Source of the DNA: JAFAHS01 sp046728175
GTDB lineage: Bacteria; Desulfobacterota; Binatia; Binatales; Binataceae
Direction: 5' to 3'
Assembly: GCA_046728175.1 (NCBI GenBank)
Contig: JBKPEA010000026.1
Location: forward strand, 1 to 64,000
DNA length: 64,000 nucleotides
Below are positions 44,613-53,567 of this stretch, piece by piece. The position numbers and the translations under genes are program-made. The notes beneath the pieces are model-generated. The model was not told the DNA's origin. It saw nothing but the letters and a program-made list of their open reading frames with translations, and did no database searches. Within the stretch, counting starts at the first letter, position 1. Each line of letters begins with the position of its first letter.

Positions 44613-46382
44613 ATGCCGGAGACCCAGTATCTGTCGCGCAAACGCGCGCTGGATAGGATCGCCCGCGAAAAACTGCTCTACGAGCGGCATTCGGGGGGCG
44701 AGGTCTCGGTGTGCGTGATCTACCCGAACCTCTATAGGCTGGGGATGGCCAACCTCGGCTACCAAGCGATCTTCCAGATCTTCGATTCACATCCGTCCGT
44801 CGATGCAGAGCGTGCGTTCCTGCCGGACCCCGACGAGCGCGCCGCACTGCGCGCGGGGACCGGGCGGCGCCTGCTGTCCTTTGAGCGCGGACGCCCGTTG
44901 TCGGATTTCGACATTCTTGCGTTCTCGGTCGCCTTCGAGACCGACTACCTTAATATTCTCGGCGTGCTGCGGACGGCGGGGATTCCGCTCAGACGATCCG
45001 AGCGCACGGGCAGGAACTTTCCGCTGATCATTGCGGGCGGCTCCGCGATCTTTCTGAACCCCGAGCCGGTCGCCGAGTTCGTCGATCTGTTTTTGATTGG
45101 CGAAGGCGAGGAGATGGTGCCCGAGTTCCTTGCGCGGTTTCTTGAGATCCGCCGCGATCCGGCTCGGCTGGCGGCGCTGGCCGAGGTCCGCGGCGCATAC
45201 TTACCGGATTACTTTCATCCCGAGTACGCCGAAGGTGGGCGGCTTGAAGGAGTTGGCTATTCAGGCCCGGCCAAACCGACCGTGAGCAGGCGTCTGATCC
45301 ATGACCTCGATCGCTTCAACACCTCGTCGCTGATTCTCACCGAGGAATCCGTCTTCGGTGATATGTTCCTGGTCGAAGCCAGCCGAGGATGCCAGTGGGG
45401 CTGCCGGTTTTGTGCGGCGGGGTTCATGTATCGTCCGATACGTTATCGGTCGCCCGACAAGCTTGAAGCAGAGGCGCTGCGCGGACTTGGAGAGCGAAGC
45501 GTTATAGGACTGGTCGGCGCGGAAATGGCCAGCGTGCCCGGCGTTGCGCAGATCGCAGAGCGGGTTGCCGAGGCGGGTGGCCGACTGTCGCCATCTTCCC
45601 TGAAAGCAGACTGCATTTCGCCTCGACTTGCGGCGGCGCTTGGACGCAACGGCGCACGAAGCGTGACGGTGGCACCCGAGGCCGGCAGCGAGCGGATGCG
45701 CAGGGTGATCAACAAGAACCTTAGCGAAGACGAAATCTTACGCGCCGCATCGATGATGGTGGGCGAGGGGGTGGAAAACCTGAAGCTCTATTTCATGGTG
45801 GGGCTTCCGGAGGAAGGCGCCGACGACGTGCTTGCGATAGCGCTGCTCACCGCGAAGATTCTCGAACGGACGCGGGTGGCTTGCCAGCGGGTCGGGCATG
45901 TGACGGTCTCGTTGAATCCCTTCGTGCCCAAGCCGTGGACGCCATTCCAGTGGGACCCGATGGACGATCCGCGTAGTACCCGCCGGAAGATCGGGTTGCT
46001 CCGCGCGGAGCTGGGGCGCCTCGGCGCTGACCTGGATGCGGAATCTCCGCGCGAGGCGTACTTTCAGACCCTGGTTTCGCGGGGCGACCGTCGTGTGGGC
46101 GCGATCCTCGAACGCCTCGCAGAAAGGAATTGCGAATCGCCGGGCCAGATCTGGAGCGAACTCAAGCAGATACGCCGCGAGGCCGAGGCGGGTCGTGGTG
46201 CGCTGCCGAATCCTGAATTCTACGTGACGCGTCAATACGCGTATGACGAGGTCCTGCCCTGGGACTTCATCGATCATCACATTCATAAATGGTTTCTGCT
46301 GTCGGAACGCCGCAAGGCTCATTATGAGCATCAGACCAAACCTTGCGACGTGCACCGATGTACGGTGTGTGGCGCATGTTGA
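44613..46382 (+). CDS. Radical SAM protein of the TIGR03960 type
   Basis: A 589-residue radical SAM protein. The N-terminal part (SVCVIYPNLYRLGMANLGYQ) is a B12-binding-like domain. The SAM cluster is CQWGCRFC (Cys260, 264, 267) in VEASRGCQWGCRFCAAGFMY. LKADCISPRLAAALGRNG and VAPEAGSERMRRVINKNL follow, then a HRCTVCGAC tail at the C-terminus. This resembles the TIGR03960 family. Such genes usually travel with a DUF2344 (TIGR03936) partner, which is missing next to it here. The reaction is unknown. ATG 44613 is used; GTG 44607 is in frame. Confidence 0.85.
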   Translation: MPETQYLSRKRALDRIAREKLLYERHSGGEVSVCVIYPNLYRLGMANLGYQAIFQIFDSHPSVDAERAFLPDPDERAALRAGTGRRLLSFERGRPLSDFDILAFSVAFETDYLNILGVLRTAGIPLRRSERTGRNFPLIIAGGSAIFLNPEPVAEFVDLFLIGEGEEMVPEFLARFLEIRRDPARLAALAEVRGAYLPDYFHPEYAEGGRLEGVGYSGPAKPTVSRRLIHDLDRFNTSSLILTEESVFGDMFLVEASRGCQWGCRFCAAGFMYRPIRYRSPDKLEAEALRGLGERSVIGLVGAEMASVPGVAQIAERVAEAGGRLSPSSLKADCISPRLAAALGRNGARSVTVAPEAGSERMRRVINKNLSEDEILRAASMMVGEGVENLKLYFMVGLPEEGADDVLAIALLTAKILERTRVACQRVGHVTVSLNPFVPKPWTPFQWDPMDDPRSTRRKIGLLRAELGRLGADLDAESPREAYFQTLVSRGDRRVGAILERLAERNCESPGQIWSELKQIRREAEAGRGALPNPEFYVTRQYAYDEVLPWDFIDHHIHKWFLLSERRKAHYEHQTKPCDVHRCTVCGAC

Positions 46383-46410
46383 ACGACTGTGGCGGTGGAA
46401 GGGAGAGGCG

Positions 46411-47019
46411 ATGGAAACCAGGCGTGGAACGATCCGAACGCTAGCGGCTGCGATCCTGACGGCGACGCTGCTATACGGGAGCTGCTGGACGGTTCGGGCC
46501 CAGGTTAACGAGTCCGACGTCCCCGAGACCACGGTGGTGCCCAGCGACGAGAGTCCGCCGCCACGAACACCGCCCAACCAGGCATCGGCTCCGGCGCGCC
46601 ACCCAGGAGGATCCGCGACCAATTTCGAAGTCGAGCCCGCGCATGCGCGCGTCAAATTGAACAACGACACTGCCGTGCTCGTCCAGCCCGACAAGGCGAG
46701 CAAACAAATCGAGCAGGCGCAAAGCGGAAAGTTCATCGACGTTACCGGGTCGACGCGCTATTTTCTGCAAGTGAAACTCAAATCGGGGGAGGCCGGTTAT
46801 ATCGACCCGGCGGCGGTCGAGTTGGTCAAGCCGACCGATAAGATTTTTACGCTGACCTCCGATTCTGCGGTGCTGGAAAAACCAAACAAGTGGTCGAAGA
46901 AGGTGTCCGAGGTCCACAAGGGACATAACATTCACGTGATAGGCGTCGCGCTCGACTACACGAAGATCAGAATGAAAAGCGGGCTCGAGGGCTACGTACC
47001 GATGAGTGCGCTCGAGTAG
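46411..47019 (+). CDS. Exported protein with two SH3-like domains
   Basis: A 202-residue protein with a signal peptide (LAAAILTATLLYGSCWTVRA). A Pro-rich linker follows, then two bacterial SH3 repeats: VKLNNDTAVLVQPDKASKQI to GYIDPAAVELV, and FTLTSDSAVLEKPNKWSKKV to GYVPMSALE. SH3b domains often bind peptidoglycan or peptides in the periplasm. The start follows GGGAGAGG. It lies 28 bp after the radical SAM gene and is probably co-transcribed, without an obvious functional link. Confidence 0.82.
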   Translation: METRRGTIRTLAAAILTATLLYGSCWTVRAQVNESDVPETTVVPSDESPPPRTPPNQASAPARHPGGSATNFEVEPAHARVKLNNDTAVLVQPDKASKQIEQAQSGKFIDVTGSTRYFLQVKLKSGEAGYIDPAAVELVKPTDKIFTLTSDSAVLEKPNKWSKKVSEVHKGHNIHVIGVALDYTKIRMKSGLEGYVPMSALE

Positions 47020-47203
47020 CATTAAGCCGCCGAGGCGGCAGATCTTCCGGTTCAGGGTTTACGAAATCCAATCCCGCCAAGGTACCTCCACCCCGCAGCA
47101 TCACCTACCCTGAAAGAACGCGCTCGACGCCTCCGAAACTCATGGCTATAACACACTGGCGCGCCACCGGGACTGAATCGGGCGTTGCCGGGGGAATCTA
47201 GCG

Positions 47204-48469
47204 ATGACCGCTCGCGAACGGCAGGGATGGATCCTCGTGGCGAGTTTGTTCGTCACCTTGTTCCTGGTATTTGGCTCCGGCTACAACACCACGAGCCTGT
47301 TTTTTCCTCGGCTGCTGAAACACTTCGGATGGAGCCATACACGCACTGCCTCGCTGACCAGCGCGCTTGCGCTCTCGGCGGGACTTAGTGGGCCGCTAAT
47401 CGGCATTCTTCTGGACCGGCTGGAAGCGCGGATCGTAATGATCGTCGGCATCGTCATGACCGGAGCCGCCTTTCTGATCGCCAGCCGCGCCGAGTCCTTC
47501 CCGATAATGATGGCCGCCTATCTCCTCCTGGGAATCGGAATTGCCGCCGCAACGCTGCTGCCCGCGGCACTTATCGTCGCCAATTGGTTTGGCGCGCGCC
47601 GCGGCATTGCCATGGGTCTTACCTTTGCCGGGACGTCGCTGGGTGGCGCGGTCATGACGCAGGTGGGTAATTTCGCGATCCTCGATCTGGGCGGATGGCG
47701 AGCAGCGTACGTAACCTTGGCGGCGCCCATGCTGCTAATCGCTCTTCCGCTGGTTCTCTTACAGGTGCGGAGTCGTCCACCTGAGGCCACCAAGGAAGAC
47801 TTCCAGGCGTCGAGCGACGCGCTGCCCGGGCTGGAACTGGGTCAGGCGTTACGTGCGCGGTCATTCTGGATGGTTTCGGCCGCGCAGTTTTTGTTTGCCT
47901 GTTCAGCGGCGGGTGCAGGGCTGCATCTGATCCACCACCTGATTAACCTGGGCTACTCGCAGACTGCGGCGGCCAGAGCGATGGGCGTGGTCTTCGTGTG
48001 CGCTTCGCTCGGCAAACTTGGCATGGGGTTGTTTTCGGACCGGGTGAGCGCGCGCGTCGCATTGACCGTCAATTTCATCGGTGCCGCCTTCGGAATCGCC
48101 CTGGTCTTTGGCGCCGCCAATCGGGTTATGCTGGCTCTGTTCGTCCTGGTCTTTGGACTCACTCTAGGTGCACCGCTGGTGCTGATTCCGCTTTTGCAGG
48201 CCGATTCGATGGGTCTCAAACGATTTGGATCGATAGGCGGAATATCCGGCATCTTCAATACGCTGGGCGCGGCGGCGGGTCCATTCGGGGCCGGGGTCAT
48301 CTTCGATCTGCTCGGGGGGTACTACGCTGCCTTTGGCACGTTCATCGTGATGAATATTCTCGGCGCTATCGCGACCCTGGCCTGTCTGAATCTGGCCACC
48401 GAAGAGGCCCGGCTGGCGCGTCGGATGCGCACCTCGCAGGAAGTTCTGGCGGGTTCTCAAGCATCGTAG
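47204..48469 (+). CDS. Major facilitator superfamily transporter
   Basis: A 421-residue twelve-helix MFS carrier. The opening GWILVASLFVTLFLVFGSGY and HFGWSHTRTASLTSALALSA resemble the monocarboxylate/oxalate-formate antiporter branch. The inter-helix motif GILLDRLEARIVMIVG and the mid-protein duplication ALRARSFWMVSAAQFLF fit a 6+6 layout. The transported acid is not predictable; proximity to formate dehydrogenase is suggestive only. A nickel/cobalt permease gene starts 8 bp downstream. Confidence 0.86.
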   Translation: MTARERQGWILVASLFVTLFLVFGSGYNTTSLFFPRLLKHFGWSHTRTASLTSALALSAGLSGPLIGILLDRLEARIVMIVGIVMTGAAFLIASRAESFPIMMAAYLLLGIGIAAATLLPAALIVANWFGARRGIAMGLTFAGTSLGGAVMTQVGNFAILDLGGWRAAYVTLAAPMLLIALPLVLLQVRSRPPEATKEDFQASSDALPGLELGQALRARSFWMVSAAQFLFACSAAGAGLHLIHHLINLGYSQTAAARAMGVVFVCASLGKLGMGLFSDRVSARVALTVNFIGAAFGIALVFGAANRVMLALFVLVFGLTLGAPLVLIPLLQADSMGLKRFGSIGGISGIFNTLGAAAGPFGAGVIFDLLGGYYAAFGTFIVMNILGAIATLACLNLATEEARLARRMRTSQEVLAGSQAS

Positions 48470-48477
48470 ACGGTCGC

Positions 48478-49209
48478 GTGATTTTTACCGGAGTAGCACC
48501 CGCGTTGGCGGCTGCCGCGCTGCTCGGGTTTCGGCACGGCGTGGACTACGATCACGTTGCGGCGATTGCAGATCTGGCGGGAGCGGCCAAGCGTCCCGCC
48601 CAGGCAGTCGGGCTCGCGGTGCTCTATGGATTGGGACACTCGACCATCGTCACCGTGCTGGGCGCAGTTTCGGTTTGGTTTGGAAGGGTGCTGCCCAAGG
48701 GATCGGACCAAATTCTCGAGGGTGCGGTGGGGTGCACGCTGATCGTGCTGGGCGCCTATGTCCTGAGCGCGATTTTCCGCGGCGCGCCGGAGGCTCGCCC
48801 AGCGACGCGCTTCGAATTGATCCGAAGTGCAGGAAGGTGGACCAAGTCGTTGATCGCGACAACGCCGTCCTCCCGGCCAGCGCCGATGAATCAACCACCG
48901 GGTCCGCGAACTGCCTACAGCGTCGGCATCATCCACGGCATCGGCGCCGAAACCCCGACCCAACTCGGCTTGTTCGTCTTGTCCGCCGGTGTTGGAGGTT
49001 GGGCGAGCGGTTTGCTGTGCGTGCTCACTTTCGCGGCGGGGTTGCTTGCGATGAACACCCTGATGGCGGTGGCATCGGCCGGCATGTTCCACCTCTCGAA
49101 CTTTCGTGACTGGATTTATCGCGGCGTGATGATCTTGACCGCGACCTACAGCATCGTGGTCGGCACGCTCTTCGTCCTCAGCAGCATCGGCGTCCCGATT
49201 CCGATCTGA
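48478..49209 (+). CDS. Nickel/cobalt permease-like membrane protein (HupE/UreH/NiCoT type)
   Basis: A 243-residue protein beginning at GTG 48478. The signature GFRHGVDYDHVAAIADL carries the H-x4-DH metal motif of nickel/cobalt transporters, and a second motif is GIIHGIGAETPTQLGLF. About six membrane segments are present with a cytoplasmic loop in the middle. It is shorter than the ~330-residue HoxN type and closer to UreH-like members. It is co-transcribed with the MFS gene. No nickel enzyme is encoded in the window. Confidence 0.82.
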   Translation: MIFTGVAPALAAAALLGFRHGVDYDHVAAIADLAGAAKRPAQAVGLAVLYGLGHSTIVTVLGAVSVWFGRVLPKGSDQILEGAVGCTLIVLGAYVLSAIFRGAPEARPATRFELIRSAGRWTKSLIATTPSSRPAPMNQPPGPRTAYSVGIIHGIGAETPTQLGLFVLSAGVGGWASGLLCVLTFAAGLLAMNTLMAVASAGMFHLSNFRDWIYRGVMILTATYSIVVGTLFVLSSIGVPIPI

Positions 49210-49277
49210 GAGCATTTCCTGAGCCGCGAGAGCGCAGTGCTTCGAGCGGGACTCGCAGCAGCGCGATCCCTCCAGAG

Positions 49278-49355
49278 AAAGTTTCACACCAGAGAAGGGC
49301 GGGCGCCGCTTCTTTGAGATGAAAGCACGCTGGTGCCGATTCTGCCTTTTGTTCC
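49278..49355 (+). repeat. Left copy of a diverged ~78-bp direct repeat
   Basis: It begins AAAGTTTCACACCAGAGAAG and ends near GTGCCGATTCTGCC. A similar stretch occurs at 49939-50016 in the same orientation, about two thirds identical by eye. The two flank the decayed P-loop kinase. Confidence 0.5.
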
Positions 49356-49380
49356 AGTCGAGGAAAATTGGCCTTACCAA

Positions 49381-49931
49381 TTAGGTGTCGAGCGACTGCA
49401 AGAATCCTGCAATTTCGCGCCCGGACTTGAGATGGATCACAGGCACCTCGGTTCCATGCGTCGATCGTGCGACTTCGATCAGGGTACGATTCACCAGGTC
49501 GAACCTCCAGATGAACGCCAGCACCGCGGGCAGGTCTCGGAGTTTGTGCGGCTCGCGTACCGAAAGGCGCGCCTGCAGGCCCGCCAGGCACAGAGGATTC
49601 TCGGCAACTCAAGCCAAATGATGGAGCTCCGCGCGCGGCAGGCGAATATCAAAACTGACTTGCGCAAAATTGCCGTCGCTTATTCAGGCCTCTTTCGCGT
49701 GTGCCTCATCCAGCAAAGAGCGAAAGGCTGAGAGGTCGCCCTGAGAACATAACCGGCTGGACATCTCATCGAGGCAATCACCGGCAAGCCGGTTCTTTCG
49801 CCAATTTGCTGGGCCAGCGAGGTTTTGCCGCTTCCAGCACACCCGAGAACTACAATGCGCCGGGGCGACCCACGAGCGATTAGGATTGAGCCGTTTTTCA
49901 ATTTCCGCGTGCACGGCCCTCGGGCGAGCAC
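49381..49931 (-). pseudogene. P-loop kinase (adenylate-kinase-like) remnant
   Basis: The minus strand reads RRIVVLGCAGSGKTSLAQQI with Walker A and GERTGLPVI. A frame change gives CLDEMSSRLCSQGDLSAF and RSLLDEAHAKEA, then a TGA where a Trp codon is expected, then ISDGNFAQVSFDIRLPRAEL. After further shifts (LIIWLELPRILCAWRA reads one frame over) the ending AFIWRFDLVNRTLIEVAR, VIHLKSGREIAGFLQSL returns, with TAA at 49381-49383. It once encoded a ~180-residue topology-modulation/adenylate-kinase-like ATPase. At least three frame lesions and one nonsense change make it inactive. Confidence 0.72.
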
Positions 49932-49938
49932 CGGGGAA

Positions 49939-50016
49939 AAAGTTTCACATCAGAAAAAGCCCGTGCCACTTTTTGATAAGAGAGTTACGTCCGTGTCGAT
50001 TCTTGCCGATCGTTCT
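49939..50016 (+). repeat. Right copy of the diverged ~78-bp direct repeat
   Basis: It starts AAAGTTTCACATCAGAAAAA and contains GTGTCGATTCTTGCC, aligning to 49278-49355 with small indels. It lies 25 bp from the thiE stop. It may be a dispersed genomic repeat or a duplication made when the kinase gene was inserted. Confidence 0.5.
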
Positions 50017-50041
50017 TGCAGCTGAGAAACTCGTGCGGAGA

Positions 50042-50659
50042 CTAAGCGGCGTCGGAAATTCCAATTAGGGTGCGGACTTTCGCCGCGATATCGGGCGCCA
50101 TGATCACGTCGGTGATTATTGCGGCCGCGTCTGAGCCGGCGGCAAGTACTTCCGGTATGGTTGCTTCAGTGATTCCGCCGATGGCGACGATCGGGATCTT
50201 TACCGCGGCGCGCACCGCACGGAGTTTCTCGAGTCCCTGAGCTACCTTGATGTTCTTCAATCCGCCTTGGTACATCGGGCCGAAACCGATGTAGTCCGCG
50301 CCGCCGGCTTCGGCGGCACGCGCCATGTCGACGCTGGCGGTCGAGATTCCGATGACCTTGTTAGAGCCCACCACGCGTCTGCCGGCATCCAGCGGGATGT
50401 CTCGCTGCCCGAGGTGTACACCATCGGCATCAGCTAACATCGCAATGTCAGCGCGATCATTAACGATAAAGAGAGTGCCACGCTCGCGGCACATGCGTCC
50501 GATGCGGTCGGCGGCGGCCAGAAAGTCGCGGCCGGATGCTTCTTTGAGGCGCAGTTGCAGGATCCGCACGCCTGCCTGGAGGAGAACGCGTGCGAGCTCG
50601 ACGGGCTCATGTCCCGCCGCTGGATCGACGATTCCGTAGAAGCGGGAGGGCAGTTTCAT
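50042..50659 (-). CDS. thiE: Thiamine-phosphate synthase
   Basis: A 205-residue TIM barrel joining HMP-PP and thiazole phosphate. Motifs are RILQLRLKEASGRDFLAAA, LFIVNDRADIAMLADADGVH, LGQRDIPLDAGRRVVGSNKV, GADYIGFGPMYQGGLKN and IVAIGGITEATIPEVLAAGS. It starts 4 bp after the NtrC-type gene stop and is probably co-transcribed with that regulator, an unusual pairing. It complements thiD at 37.4 kb. Confidence 0.92.
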   Translation of the reverse strand: MKLPSRFYGIVDPAAGHEPVELARVLLQAGVRILQLRLKEASGRDFLAAADRIGRMCRERGTLFIVNDRADIAMLADADGVHLGQRDIPLDAGRRVVGSNKVIGISTASVDMARAAEAGGADYIGFGPMYQGGLKNIKVAQGLEKLRAVRAAVKIPIVAIGGITEATIPEVLAAGSDAAAIITDVIMAPDIAAKVRTLIGISDAA

Positions 50660-50663
50660 GCCG

Positions 50664-52178
50664 CTAGCCGGGATACTTGGTAAGAACGATCTTGTGATCG
50701 GTAATCTTCTTGCGCAGCGTGTTGCGATTCAGCCCGAGCATACGGGCAGCTTTGACCTGGTTGCCGCCGGTGCGTTTGAGTGCCAGCTCGATGAGCGGTC
50801 TCTCGATTTCGGCCACCAGCTTTTCATACAGATCCCGCGGCTCTTCGCCGTCGGGTGAGTCGAGCCATTGTCCGATCCGGCCGGCGATCAATTCGGCGAG
50901 CGCGACACTATCGCCGCTGGTGGCGAGTGACTCGGCACTCGCCTGCGGCGTGGGACCACTGGGGGACAGCTCGATATCCTCGGCGCGAATGGTATTTCCG
51001 GGTGCGAGCAGCGCGGCGCGCAACACCGCATTTTCCAGTTCGCGTACATTGCCGGGCCAATCGTGCGCAGCGAGTTTGGCGCGCGCTTCGGTGCCCATCG
51101 CGGTCACCCGCGCACCCATCTCGCGCACCGCTTTGCCGACGAAGTAGTCGGTCAGCTCGGAGATGTCTTCGCGGCGGTCGCGCAGCGGCGGAAGATGAAT
51201 CGGGATGACATGGAGGCGGAAGTAGAGATCCTCGCGAAAGCGCCGCGCGGCGACCAGTTTCTGCAGATCCTGGTTGGTGGCCGCGATCACCCGCGCCTTG
51301 ACCCGCAGCGATTCGACGCTGCCAACCCGGGAGAACTCGCGCTCCTGGAGCACGCGCAGAAGTTTGGGTTGAAGCTCGAGCGGAAGGTCGCCGATTTCAT
51401 CGAGGAAGATGGTCCCCGCGTCGGCCATTTCGAACTTGCCCGCTCTTCGCTCGTTCGCACCCGTGAACGAGCCCCGCTCATGGCCGAACAACTCGCTTTC
51501 CAGCAAGCCCTGCGGAATCGCCGAGCAGTTCACTGCCACGAACGGTGCGCGCCACCGCCCCGACTTGAAGTGAATCGCGCGGGCGACGAGGTCCTTGCCG
51601 GTGCCGCTCTCGCCGAGCAGCAGCACGGTCGCATCGTTGGTGACGACGCGCCCTATCAGCTTATACACTTCCTGCATTGCAGGGCTGCGCCCGATTATCT
51701 CCCCGCCCACCAGTTGGCGATTGACCTCGTTCTTGAGCCGATCGAGGTCGGCCGCCTGCTCCGCGACTTCCACAGCGCGTCCAACCGTGGCGGCTACCAA
51801 GTCGAGATTGACAAAAGGTTTGGTCAGATAGTCATGGGCGCCCCGCTTCATCGCCTCCACCGCGTTGTTCATCGTGCTGGCGGCGGTGATTATGAAAATG
51901 AGGGTGCGGATATTTTCGCCGCGCGCGGCGGTTAGAACTTCCAGTCCGCCGGGACCGGGCATGATGATATCCACCAGCGCGACATCGAAGCGTCCGGAGC
52001 GCAGCAGCTCGAGCGCGTTGGCGCTATCCGACGCCTCCTCGACCGCATATTGTTCGGCTTCCAGCCGATGCCGCAGAACGAGGCGAATCGCCGGGTCATC
52101 GTCGGCGATGAGGACTCGCGCCCGTGGAGGGGTCTCGATTCCGGGGTTGTCGGGGAGATTGGGCTCTGCGGATGACAT
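50664..52178 (-). CDS. Sigma-54-dependent response regulator (NtrC type)
   Basis: A 504-residue regulator with three domains. The receiver (RVLIADDDPAIRLVLRHRL; phospho-Asp in FDVALVDIIMPG) is followed by an AAA+ activator domain (GESGTGKDLVARAIHF, loop ERGSFTGANERRAG, FLDEIGDLPLELQPKLLRVL). A Fis-type helix-turn-helix is at the end (GNQVKAARMLGLNRNTLRKK). The sigma-54-contact loop reads GSFTGA rather than GAFTGA, a common variant. ATG 52178 is taken; GTG 52223 is possible. It pairs with the adjacent PAS-histidine kinase, the NtrB/NtrC arrangement. Confidence 0.92.
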   Translation of the reverse strand: MSSAEPNLPDNPGIETPPRARVLIADDDPAIRLVLRHRLEAEQYAVEEASDSANALELLRSGRFDVALVDIIMPGPGGLEVLTAARGENIRTLIFIITAASTMNNAVEAMKRGAHDYLTKPFVNLDLVAATVGRAVEVAEQAADLDRLKNEVNRQLVGGEIIGRSPAMQEVYKLIGRVVTNDATVLLLGESGTGKDLVARAIHFKSGRWRAPFVAVNCSAIPQGLLESELFGHERGSFTGANERRAGKFEMADAGTIFLDEIGDLPLELQPKLLRVLQEREFSRVGSVESLRVKARVIAATNQDLQKLVAARRFREDLYFRLHVIPIHLPPLRDRREDISELTDYFVGKAVREMGARVTAMGTEARAKLAAHDWPGNVRELENAVLRAALLAPGNTIRAEDIELSPSGPTPQASAESLATSGDSVALAELIAGRIGQWLDSPDGEEPRDLYEKLVAEIERPLIELALKRTGGNQVKAARMLGLNRNTLRKKITDHKIVLTKYPG

Positions 52179-52239
52179 TGCTAGATCTGGTGTCGGCTCA
52201 TCGTAACAGTAATAGTCACCCACCAGCGAGTCATCGCGA

Positions 52240-53328
52240 TCATCGATCGCCCGCCGGGAGGGTGACTTTGAATGTCATGCCCGCGCGGTGCTCGGTACGA
52301 CTGGAGCGCCGGCCGACCCCACCTGCCGAAGCCCATAGCCGGCCGCCGTGAAGTGCGACGATACGCTGGCTTAACACGAGCCCGAGTCCGGTGCCGTCGG
52401 GCTTGGTGGTGAAGAACGGGGTGAAGAGTTGATCGATCTCCTCCTCGGCCAATCCGGGCCCGCTGTCACTAACCTCGACGCGCAAGAATTGCCGACGACG
52501 GCCCTCGGCGGTCACACGAAATTCGCTTTCCATCCGGGTATGCAGACGGATTACCCCCTCCGCGCCGATCGCCTCGGCGGCATTCTTGACCAGGTTGAGG
52601 AACGCTCGCTCCAGCGCCGAGGCGTCGCCGATGACTTCCGGCAGGCTTGGATCGAAGTCTTGAACGATGCGAACGGTGTCGGGAGCGCTCGGGTACAGCC
52701 CGGCCATCCTGAGCGCCTGGTGCAACACCTGATGGATATTGACCGGTTCTTGCGCAAGACGCTGGGGCGAACTGACGGCGAGAACCTGTTCCACGAGCGC
52801 GGCGATCCGATTTACCCCATCCAGGATCACGCCGCAGTACTGCTGGGCCCGCCCATCGGAGGGATACATCGAGGCCAGAAGCTCCGCCGCCCCCTTGATG
52901 CCGGTCAAAGGGTTTTTGACTTCATGCGCCAGTCCGGCGGGGGAAAGTCGCAGGCTGGACTCTACCGATTCTGCGGTCTGCGCGGCGGTCTTCTCATGGG
53001 AGAGATCATGGAGCAGGACGATGGCGCCGTCAGGACGGGTATCGGCAGCAAGGAGCGGCGAAACTTCGGCCCGGACTCTCATTGATCGAGCCCCGACACA
53101 CAGAAGCGCATCAGGGTCTCCCAGGGTTTGCCCACTTTCTAGGCATGTCTGAATCATCTTCTGGAGCCACGGATTTTGTCCGAGCAGGTCAGCGAGTTCA
53201 TGCGTCCCGATGGTGGAAGTGCCGAAGATGGTCTCAGCGGCCGGATTAACCCGGAGAGGACAGCCATCGTTCGACACGACGACAATCGCGTCGGGTAGAC
53301 TGTCGATAATATCGCGCCAGAGATTCAC
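52240..53328 (-). CDS. PAS-domain sensor histidine kinase (NtrB type)
   Basis: A 362-residue kinase without membrane segments. An N-terminal PAS domain (SLPDAIVVVSNDGCPLRVNP, AAETIFGTS) is followed by HisKA with the phospho-acceptor in GLAHEVKNPLTGIKGAAELL (His135). The ATPase domain carries NLVKNAAEAIG, VSDSGPGL and FTTKPDGTGLGL. Length and layout equal NtrB, which senses nitrogen via PII; no glnB or glnA gene is nearby, so the signal here is not certain. It starts at GTG 53328, 16 bp upstream of the regulator's first possible start. Confidence 0.92.
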   Translation of the reverse strand: MNLWRDIIDSLPDAIVVVSNDGCPLRVNPAAETIFGTSTIGTHELADLLGQNPWLQKMIQTCLESGQTLGDPDALLCVGARSMRVRAEVSPLLAADTRPDGAIVLLHDLSHEKTAAQTAESVESSLRLSPAGLAHEVKNPLTGIKGAAELLASMYPSDGRAQQYCGVILDGVNRIAALVEQVLAVSSPQRLAQEPVNIHQVLHQALRMAGLYPSAPDTVRIVQDFDPSLPEVIGDASALERAFLNLVKNAAEAIGAEGVIRLHTRMESEFRVTAEGRRRQFLRVEVSDSGPGLAEEEIDQLFTPFFTTKPDGTGLGLVLSQRIVALHGGRLWASAGGVGRRSSRTEHRAGMTFKVTLPAGDR

Positions 53329-53567
53329 TATCGATTATGCGGACTTGGCGGTAGCAGTTCGGGTCGTTTTACGAAGCTATCATAAAGGCGATTGTCAACT
53401 AAGGGTTGGCTTGAAACCTACCGAAAATGCGGAGAGTTTTGGTCTTCTGTGCGAAAGTTATTAACAGGCCGTCCGACTCACATCAGTATTTTTTATGCTC
53501 GATTCCCCGCGACGTGGTTGACCGTTGCTGTCTCACCGGTTAGGGTTTGGGCGGTTCTCGGGGGAGA

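Noticed and set aside
47998..48477. Upstream extension of the nickel permease frame into the MFS gene
   Set aside because: This part is an out-of-frame reading of the MFS coding sequence; family similarity begins at GTG 48478.
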